Positions 15,796-21,013 of a DNA stretch of 23,468 nucleotides are shown in pieces. The stretch's first letter is position 1. The number at the start of each line of letters is the position of its first letter. Below the pieces are notes generated by a model that worked only from the letters and a program-made list of their open reading frames with translations, made no database searches and had not been told where the DNA came from. Location of the stretch: contig JACZTQ010000010.1 in assembly GCA_022573605.1 (NCBI GenBank), positions 1 through 23,468 of the forward strand. The letters run 5' to 3'. The translations under genes and the position numbers were made by a program. The DNA is from Pseudomonadota bacterium. GTDB lineage: Bacteria; Pseudomonadota; Alphaproteobacteria; Rhodobacterales; Rhodobacteraceae.

Positions 15796-16172
15796 CTGAC
15801 AAGGCTCCTTTCGATCTCGACGCCGCGCTGGCGGCGCTGGCGATCGACGAGCGGGCGGCACGGCCCGCGGTCTCCGAGAGCCTGCAGGCGCGGGTGCTCG
15901 GCGACGCCGCCGGGATCGCGGCCGAGCGCGCCGGCGCGATGGTGTCGCCAGCGCGGGTCCCGGCGCGGTCCGGCGGATTCCGCCTGTTCGGACTGTTCGA
16001 CGCCTGGTCGGGCGCCGCGGTCGCGGCGGTCGCGCTGTGCCTGGCGATCGGCCTTGGGGTGGGCTACCGGGCCGGGCCGGAGGTGATGGCGCAGGCCGGG
16101 CTGGGCGTGGCGACAATTGCCGTCGCGGCCGAGGAGCGCGGTGGGCTCTTCGTGTCGGAGGATGTGTTGTGA
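15792..16172 (+). CDS. Putative single-TM anti-sigma factor
   Basis: This 126-residue protein has a cytoplasmic N-terminal part of about 70 residues, a membrane segment near 72-91 (SGAAVAAVALCLAIGLGVGY) and a short periplasmic tail. It lacks a recognisable zinc-binding ZAS motif. Position and layout make it the likely anti-sigma factor: it starts within the sigma gene stop (ATGA overlap) and is followed by a periplasmic sensor-like gene. CnrY-type anti-sigma factors share this plan of short cytoplasmic arm, one helix and small tail. Sequence alone would not identify it, so the role is inferred. The next gene follows after 13 bases, with its ribosome binding site overlapping this stop codon. 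Confidence 0.75.
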   Translation: MTDKAPFDLDAALAALAIDERAARPAVSESLQARVLGDAAGIAAERAGAMVSPARVPARSGGFRLFGLFDAWSGAAVAAVALCLAIGLGVGYRAGPEVMAQAGLGVATIAVAAEERGGLFVSEDVL

Positions 16173-16185
16173 GGAGCGGTGTTCG

Positions 16186-16707
16186 ATGAGCGAGATGGGG
16201 GGAACCCCCGGTTGGCGCCAGGCGCCGGGCTGGATGAAGCTGCTGTTGATCGTTTCTCTGTCGGTGAATGTCGCGATTGGGGGGTTGATCGGCGGCAACG
16301 CCATCCGGCAGTGGCAGCATGGGATCGCCAGCGGAAAATGGCAGAACGAACCGGGCCTCGACCGGCGCCAGACGCGCATCCTGCGGATGGTGCCGGACGC
16401 ACGGCGCGAGGAGGCGCGGACGATCCTGCTGGCGCGGCAGGACGAGGTTGCTGCGGCGCGCGAGACCATGCGCGCGGCCCAGCAGGCCCTGGTCGAGGCG
16501 ATCCGGCAGGATCCGCTGGATCCCGACCGGCTGGCCGCCGCGTTGGCCGAACGGAGGGCGGCCAGCGGTCGGATGTGGGGCATCGGCTACGAGCAGATGG
16601 CCGAGATCGTGCTCCGGCTCGACGCCGCCGAGCGGGCGGAACTGGCCAAGCGGCTGGAGGAGCGAACCCGGCGCTGGATGGAGCGGCAGGAGCGCAAGGG
16701 GCGCTAG
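16186..16707 (+). CDS. Periplasmic Metal_resist/Spy-like helical protein
   Basis: This 173-residue protein has an N-terminal membrane anchor (residues 17-37) and an all-helical periplasmic part rich in Arg, Glu and Ala. It has the layout of the heavy-metal-resistance (CnrX/CpxP/Spy) fold: a first helix pair around 70-110, then RRAASGRMWGIGYEQMAEIV and a closing LDAAERAELAKRL. Such proteins sense metal or misfolded protein and control the anti-sigma factor. Unlike CnrX, the periplasmic part has only one His (H45) and no Cys, so a CnrX-type metal site is unlikely. GAGGAG at 16171-16176 is the ribosome binding site. It is the last gene of the operon. Confidence 0.8.
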   Translation: MSEMGGTPGWRQAPGWMKLLLIVSLSVNVAIGGLIGGNAIRQWQHGIASGKWQNEPGLDRRQTRILRMVPDARREEARTILLARQDEVAAARETMRAAQQALVEAIRQDPLDPDRLAAALAERRAASGRMWGIGYEQMAEIVLRLDAAERAELAKRLEERTRRWMERQERKGR

Positions 16708-16756
16708 CGCCCCGGATCACAAGTTGCCGCCATCACCGGATATCGTGAATACCCGC

Positions 16757-16875
16757 CGCACTTCCCCGGCCTCGAGCCGGGGTCTCGACCCGCAAGGCGC
16801 AACGGCGCGAGACCCCGGCTCGAAGGCCGGGGAAGTGCGCGGATAATATGATCCGTGGTCTTGCCGGTCCCGGGC
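16757..16875. repeat. Palindromic repeat, family A, between convergent genes
   Basis: The left arm starts CGCACTTCCCCGGCCTCGAG (16757) and the right arm ends CGAAGGCCGGGGAAGTGCG (16839). The arms of about 31 bases differ by one bulged base, and each arm contains its own palindrome CCCCGGCCTCGAGCCGGGG. A tail, ATGATCCGTGGTC then GGTCCCGGG, matches the right end of the copy at 3232-3333. The element fills the gap between the sensor-like gene and the pleD-like gene and may act as a shared terminator-like hairpin. Confidence 0.85.
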
Positions 16876-16876
16876 T

Positions 16877-18256
16877 TCAGGCCGCCGCGGCCAGGGTGAC
16901 CATGTTGCGGCCGCTGTTTTTCGAGGCGTAGAGCGCCGCGTCGGCCCGGTTGATCAGGGTGCTGCCGGCCTCGCCCGGCCGGTGGAACGCGAGCCCGATC
17001 GAGACCGTCACCGAAAGCGGCGCCGGGGTGTCTTTCAGCCTGAACCCGGTTTCCTCGACGGCGGCGCGGACCCGCTCGGCGACCCGCTCGGCGTTCTCCG
17101 CCAGGATGTCGGGCATCACCACCAGGAATTCCTCGCCGCCGACCCGCGAGACCAGGTCGATGCCGCGCACGTTCTCGCTCAGGCGCCGGGCGAATTCGCG
17201 CAGCACCTCGTCGCCGGCCCCGTGGCCGTGGCTGTCGTTGATCGATTTGAAGCGGTCGAGGTCGAGCGCCATCGCCGCCAGGCCCTGGCCGCCGGGCTGG
17301 TGCCGGGCGATCAGCGATTCCAGGTGGTTGTTGGTGTAGCGGCGGTTGTAGAGCCCGGTCAGCGGGTCGGTCACCGCCATCACCAGGGTATCGTGCATCG
17401 AACTGCGCAAGCGGTCGGAGTAGTGCTTGCGCCGGAGCTGGACCTTCAGCCGGGCGGTCAGCTCGGCAAAATCGGGCGGGTAGGTCAGATAATCGGCGAC
17501 CCCCATCTCCATCGCCAGATGCGCCTTGCTGAGATCGCCGGGCGGGAACACCATCATCACCGAGGTCTGCCGGGTCTCGGGCCGGGCGCGCAGCAGCGAG
17601 GCGATGCGCATGGGCTCGCCGTCGGACAGGTTGGGGCCGATCACGCAGGCGTCGTAGCGGTTCGAGGCCAGCAGCGCGCGGGCCGCCGCCTCGCCCTCGG
17701 CGGTCTCGATGGCGCAGCCCAGGCGGTTGCGGATATCGGCCACGGTTCCGGCCATCAGGTCGCTGCTGTCGCAGACCAGCAGCACCGAGGAATCGGCGAA
17801 ATTCAGCCCGGCATCGATACTGGTCAGGCCCTCGAGCCCCAGTTCGCGCGAGGTCTCGTGGCGCAGCCGAAGCTCGTCGATCATCTGCTTCATCCGGATC
17901 AGGCTGGAGACCCGGGTGAACAGCGCCATGTCCGGATAGGGTTTCGAGAGGAAATCGTCGGCCCCGGCGTCGAGCCCGCGCAGCCGGTCGGCCTGCTGGT
18001 CGAGCGCGGTCAGCATCACCACCGGAATGTGCATTGTGGTGCGGCCCGACTTCAGCCGGCGGCAGGTCTCGAAGCCGTCGATCCCGGGCATCAGCACGTC
18101 GAGCAGGATCAGATCGGGCTGTTCGCGTTCGGCCAGTTCGATCGCCTGCTCGCCCGATTCGGCCTCGATGACGTCGTAATAGCTTGCCGTGAGTTTCGCC
18201 CGGGCAATCAGCCGGTTGGCTGCAACATCATCGACGACGAGAATTCTGCCGGGCAT
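16877..18256 (-). CDS. pleD: PleD-type response regulator diguanylate cyclase
   Basis: This 459-residue protein has the REC-REC-GGDEF order of PleD. The first receiver keeps D9, D10, phosphorylation site D53 (LLDVLMPG), T83 and K105. The second (about 155-285) is degenerate: its expected Asp position reads CVIGP. The GGDEF domain has GGEEF, as in Caulobacter PleD, and an RGID inhibitory site five residues before it, so it should make cyclic di-GMP and be product-inhibited. Phosphorylation of D53 normally dimerises and activates the enzyme, guiding polar development and the motile-to-sessile switch. No divK lies upstream in this window; instead a divergent DUF3572 gene does. The start at 18256 begins exactly at the receiver fold. 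Confidence 0.93.
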   Translation of the reverse strand: MPGRILVVDDVAANRLIARAKLTASYYDVIEAESGEQAIELAEREQPDLILLDVLMPGIDGFETCRRLKSGRTTMHIPVVMLTALDQQADRLRGLDAGADDFLSKPYPDMALFTRVSSLIRMKQMIDELRLRHETSRELGLEGLTSIDAGLNFADSSVLLVCDSSDLMAGTVADIRNRLGCAIETAEGEAAARALLASNRYDACVIGPNLSDGEPMRIASLLRARPETRQTSVMMVFPPGDLSKAHLAMEMGVADYLTYPPDFAELTARLKVQLRRKHYSDRLRSSMHDTLVMAVTDPLTGLYNRRYTNNHLESLIARHQPGGQGLAAMALDLDRFKSINDSHGHGAGDEVLREFARRLSENVRGIDLVSRVGGEEFLVVMPDILAENAERVAERVRAAVEETGFRLKDTPAPLSVTVSIGLAFHRPGEAGSTLINRADAALYASKNSGRNMVTLAAAA

Positions 18257-18327
18257 CGGGTCTGAACCTCACTCGGCAACGGTTGCTTGGACAATTGCCG
18301 AAAAAGCGGTTGCGTTTCTCCCCGATC

Positions 18328-18391
18328 TGACGCGAAAAGCGTTAACACTTTCTTTCCAATACCGCCGCAGGGTGCCCGAATTGTTAACGCT
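18328..18391. promoter_or_regulatory. Divergent control region with AGCGTTAAC / GTTAACGCT dyad
   Basis: Between the pleD-like gene and DUF3572 lies an inverted pair, AGCGTTAAC (18338-18346) and GTTAACGCT (18383-18391), with 45 bases from one start to the next. Each arm contains the palindrome GTTAAC. TGACGCGAAAAGCGT (18328-18342) overlaps the left arm and recurs at 14535. A regulator binding region is likely, but its protein is unknown. TTAAC is a half-site of CtrA, though the paired spacing of a classical CtrA box is absent. Confidence 0.45.
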
Positions 18392-18412
18392 GGAAGTTTT
18401 GATGGAGGAGGC

Positions 18413-18706
18413 ATGATACCGGAGCCGATGGCCCAGCCCCAGGCCGAGGCGCTGGCGCTGCGGGCATTGGTCTGGATGGCGGGCGACGCGGACCTTGTCG
18501 GCCGGTTCCTGGCCATGACCGGCGCCGGGCCGGCCGATTTGCGCGCTCGTGCGGCGGAGCCCGAATTTCTCGGCTTCGTGCTGGATTTCCTGCTGACGGA
18601 AGAGGCGGCGCTGGTCGCCTTCGCGGCGGCCGAGCGAATCCCGCCCGAGGCGCCGATGCGCGCCCGCGCCGCGCTGCCCGGCGGCGCGTTGCCGCACTGG
18701 ACCTGA
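18413..18706 (+). CDS. DUF3572 family protein
   Basis: A 97-residue protein matching DUF3572: ALALRALVWMAGDADLVGRF, a TGAGPADLR turn, then EFLGFVLDFLLTEEAALVAF and a short tail. Such genes are confined to Alphaproteobacteria and typically lie beside divK/pleD. The function is unknown; the all-helical make-up and position suggest a link to the same signalling pathway. The start at 18413 is chosen for a GGAGGAGG-type site directly upstream. The open frame extends further upstream, but through the control region. The next gene begins two bases after the stop, so they form one transcript. Confidence 0.82.
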   Translation: MIPEPMAQPQAEALALRALVWMAGDADLVGRFLAMTGAGPADLRARAAEPEFLGFVLDFLLTEEAALVAFAAAERIPPEAPMRARAALPGGALPHWT

Positions 18707-18708
18707 GC

Positions 18709-19395
18709 ATGACCCCGCCCATGTCCATGGAGGAGATCGAAGCGAGCCTCGACCCGGAGGTGCTGGCCCAGCTCCGCGCCGTGGCGATCGTGCCGGGGCG
18801 GCCGCTGCTGGCGGTCGATGCCGACGAGGTGCTGGTCTATCTGGCCGAGCATCTGGCGCGCTACCTGGCGACCATCGGCTTCGATATGCGCCTCACCCAG
18901 TATCAGCTCGAGGGCTCGATCTTCCCGGCGGGGTCCGAGGTGCCGGTGCCGTTCGACGATTGCCTGCGCCTGATCGACCGGTTCTTCGACGACGAGACCC
19001 TGAACCAGGTTGCCCTGCCCGGTGCCGCGGCGGCGCTGGCGCGGCTCTCGGCGCGGGCCCAGGTGGTGGTGCTGACCAACGTGCCCCGCCATGCAAGCGA
19101 CCTGCGCCGCCGCAACCTGGCGGCGCTGGGGATGGACTATCCGATGGTCGAGAACGCCGGCGGCAAGGGCCGGGCGCTGCGTTGGATGGCGGCTCGCGCG
19201 GCGGCGCCGGCGGCCTTCATCGACGATTCGCTGAGGCAGCACGAGAGCGCCGCGCGGCGCGCGCCCGAGGTCACCCGGATCCATTTCGTCGGCGCCGGCC
19301 ACCTGCGCCGCATCCTGCCGGAAAGCCCGGCGGCGCATCACCGGGTGGAGGGCTGGGAGGAGTGCGAGGCGGTGCTGCGGGAATGCTTAACGTGA
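18709..19395 (+). CDS. HAD-superfamily hydrolase-like protein
   Basis: This 228-residue protein shows HAD motifs: DAD at 37-39 in LLAVDADEVLVYL (motif I, nucleophile D37), T123 in VVLTNVP (motif II), K153 in GGKGRAL (motif III) and the DD pair 172-173 in AFIDDS (motif IV). A cap-like insertion lies at about 45-100. It is probably a small-molecule phosphatase of unknown substrate. It starts two bases after DUF3572, indicating co-expression. Its last nine bases overlap the convergent brnA gene. Confidence 0.82.
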   Translation: MTPPMSMEEIEASLDPEVLAQLRAVAIVPGRPLLAVDADEVLVYLAEHLARYLATIGFDMRLTQYQLEGSIFPAGSEVPVPFDDCLRLIDRFFDDETLNQVALPGAAAALARLSARAQVVVLTNVPRHASDLRRRNLAALGMDYPMVENAGGKGRALRWMAARAAAPAAFIDDSLRQHESAARRAPEVTRIHFVGAGHLRRILPESPAAHHRVEGWEECEAVLRECLT

Positions 19396-19695
19396 TTTCT
19401 GGGCTTCCATGTAGGAACGCAGGACGGTGTTGATCCGGGTCTGATAGCCCCGGCCCGCCGCCTTGAAGAAATCCAGCACGTCCTGATCCAGCCGGATCGA
19501 GACTGCTTTCTTCGGGTGTCGAATGACCATCACCGCCTTGTCCCAGTCGAAATTGGCGCCATCCGACTCCGGGTCGTCCGCGATGGCGCGCTCCAACTCC
19601 TCGTCGGTCATCGAGCGCAGGCGGTCCCAATCGGTGTGACCCTTGAGCTTACGGGCCTCCTCCAGGGTAACGCGCGTGATATTCCGACCGCTCAT
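19387..19695 (-). CDS. brnA: BrnA-type antitoxin
   Basis: This 102-residue antitoxin carries a ribbon-helix-helix DNA-binding domain at its C-terminus: KKAVSIRLDQDVLDFFKAAG, then GYQTRINTVLRSYMEA. The N-terminal half contains DWDRLRSMTDEELERAI and matches BrnA proteins. BrnA neutralises the BrnT ribonuclease toxin and represses the shared promoter. Its start lies inside the brnT gene (overlap of 47 bases), as is usual for this module. It appears intact although brnT is broken. The 3' end overlaps the convergent HAD gene by nine bases. Confidence 0.9.
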   Translation of the reverse strand: MSGRNITRVTLEEARKLKGHTDWDRLRSMTDEELERAIADDPESDGANFDWDKAVMVIRHPKKAVSIRLDQDVLDFFKAAGRGYQTRINTVLRSYMEAQKSR

Positions 19696-19945
19696 ATCGT
19701 CTCGCCCTTCGTGCTGTGATGACCCGGCATACCTTTTCGCGGGTCGTATAGATGACCGCTATTTCCGTCTGGTCCAGTATGCCGATTGCAATCCATCGTT
19801 CCTCGTCCTCGGATTGGCGTGACGGATACACGATCGTGTTTCCGTTAAAAATTTCGATCGCTTTCCGAAAGTCGATCCCGTGCTTTTGGAGCACGGTCAG
19901 ACGCTTCGGTTAATCCCACTCGAACGCCGAGAATTCCGAATGCAT
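19649..19945 (-). pseudogene. brnT: BrnT-type toxin gene with an in-frame stop
   Basis: The original frame starts at ATG 19945 behind an AGAGGAG site. It reads MHSEFSAFEWD, meets TAA at 19910-19912, then continues PKRLTVLQKHGIDF and the rest of a normal BrnT: AIEIFNGNTIVYPSRQSEDE, ERWIAIGIL, ITARRARRYERSEY. FEWD-x-x-K followed by KHGIDF is the BrnT N-terminus, so the TAA most likely replaced a GAA Glu codon by one base change. A GTG at 19892-19894 could restart translation, but without a ribosome binding site and without the first 17 residues, including the FEWD strand. BrnT is a ribonuclease toxin. The gene is probably inactive unless the stop is a sequencing error. Confidence 0.85.
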
Positions 19946-20007
19946 GGATAGGCTCCTCTTTTAGCCTCACATGCAGAGCCGGGTTTCTCCGCCAATACGC
20001 CGATGCG

Positions 20008-20037
20008 AGTATATATATTTCGTATATACATTGTCAA
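20008..20037 (-). promoter_or_regulatory. brnTA promoter with overlapping operator
   Basis: On the minus strand TTGACA (20032-20037) and TATACT (20008-20013) are near-perfect -35 and -10 boxes with an 18-base spacer. GTATATA (20009-20015) and TATATAC (20023-20029) form an inverted repeat across the spacer and -10 box, the expected position for BrnA autorepression. The leader runs about 55 bases to the brnT start at 19945. Confidence 0.78.
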
Positions 20038-20078
20038 CCCCGCTTGCCGACTCGCCCGCGTCCCGCGATAGTCGCCTC

Positions 20079-20861
20079 ATGTCGCTCCCGCCCGGATTCC
20101 TCGACGAGTTGCGCAACCGGCTGTCGCTCTCCGATGTCGTCGGGCGCAAGGTGCTGTGGGACAAGCGCAAGTCGAACGCCGCCAAGGGGGATTTCTGGGC
20201 GCCGTGCCCGTTCCACCAGGAAAAGACGCCCAGCTTCCACGTCGATGACCGCAAGGGGTTCTATTACTGCTTCGGCTGCCAGGCGAAGGGCGATGCCATC
20301 ACCTTCGTCAAGGAGGTAGAGAACGTCTCGTTCATCGAGGCGGTGGAGATCCTCGCCCGCGATGCCGGCATCCCGATGCCGGAGCGGCGCCACGATCCGG
20401 AGGCGGCCGAGCGCAAGGACTGGCTGACCCGGCTGGCCGAGGTGATGGAGCAGGCGGTGCGGCTCTATGGCTTGGCGTTGCGTTCGGCGGCGGGGCAGGG
20501 GGCGCGGGACTACGTCGCCCGGCGCGGGCTGACGGAGGCGGCGCTGAAGCGCTTCGAGATCGGCTACGCACCCGATGCGCGCCACCACCAGACCGAGTTT
20601 TTCAAGGACAAGGGGGTGCTGGACGAGGCCGTCGCCGCCGGGCTGCTGATCCGGCCCGACGACGGCGGCGCCCCCTATGACCGGTTTCGCGGCCGCCTGA
20701 TGTTCCCGATCCGCGATCCGCGCGGGCGCTGCATCGCCTTCGGCGGGCGGGCGCTGGAGGCGGGCGCCAAGGCGAAATACCTGAACTCGCCGGAGACCGA
20801 GCTGTTCCACAAGGGCCGCATCCTGTTCAACCATGCGCCTGCGCGCGAGGCGACTTTATGA
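20079..20861 (+). CDS. dnaG: DNA primase, N-terminal part only (truncated at contig join)
   Basis: The 260-residue frame begins as a normal DnaG (MSLPPGFLDELRNR), which synthesises RNA primers at the replication fork. The CHC2 zinc site is present (C43, H46, C64, C67, in CPFHQEKTPSF and YYCFGCQAKGD). The catalytic core begins with RFRGRLMFPIRDPRGRCIAFGGR and KYLNSPETELFHKG. The usual protein has about 600-650 residues. Here the match ends at APARE and a stop follows four codons later (ATL, TGA), before the TOPRIM motifs. The break coincides with a change in base composition at about 20850. The start at 20079 is fixed by homology, since no Shine-Dalgarno is seen. Confidence 0.93.
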   Translation: MSLPPGFLDELRNRLSLSDVVGRKVLWDKRKSNAAKGDFWAPCPFHQEKTPSFHVDDRKGFYYCFGCQAKGDAITFVKEVENVSFIEAVEILARDAGIPMPERRHDPEAAERKDWLTRLAEVMEQAVRLYGLALRSAAGQGARDYVARRGLTEAALKRFEIGYAPDARHHQTEFFKDKGVLDEAVAAGLLIRPDDGGAPYDRFRGRLMFPIRDPRGRCIAFGGRALEAGAKAKYLNSPETELFHKGRILFNHAPAREATL

Positions 20862-21013
20862 GGCTATCGATTCGTAAGTGCGGATGTGCGGCGAGTACGC
20901 GATATTGGGCTAGAAACGCGGGTGCGTCGCAAAAACGAAGAAGGGCGTGCGTGGTAGCGGTGGATGCGATTGACCCTTCCGGAGCAGAGAACAGTGAATA
21001 AAAGACGGTATAG
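20850..21013. other. Probable chimeric junction and unassigned bridge sequence
   Basis: At about 20850 the dnaG reading frame loses homology. The next ~160 bases match neither the primase nor the downstream protein. One plus-strand frame (20858-21001, 47 codons) and one minus-strand frame stay open, but neither has recognisable motifs. Stop codons separate the bridge from the frame that opens at 21014. Confidence 0.65.

Noticed and set aside
20858..21001. A 47-codon plus-strand frame after the dnaG break
   Set aside because: There is no ribosome binding site or recognisable sequence, and it lies on the probable junction.
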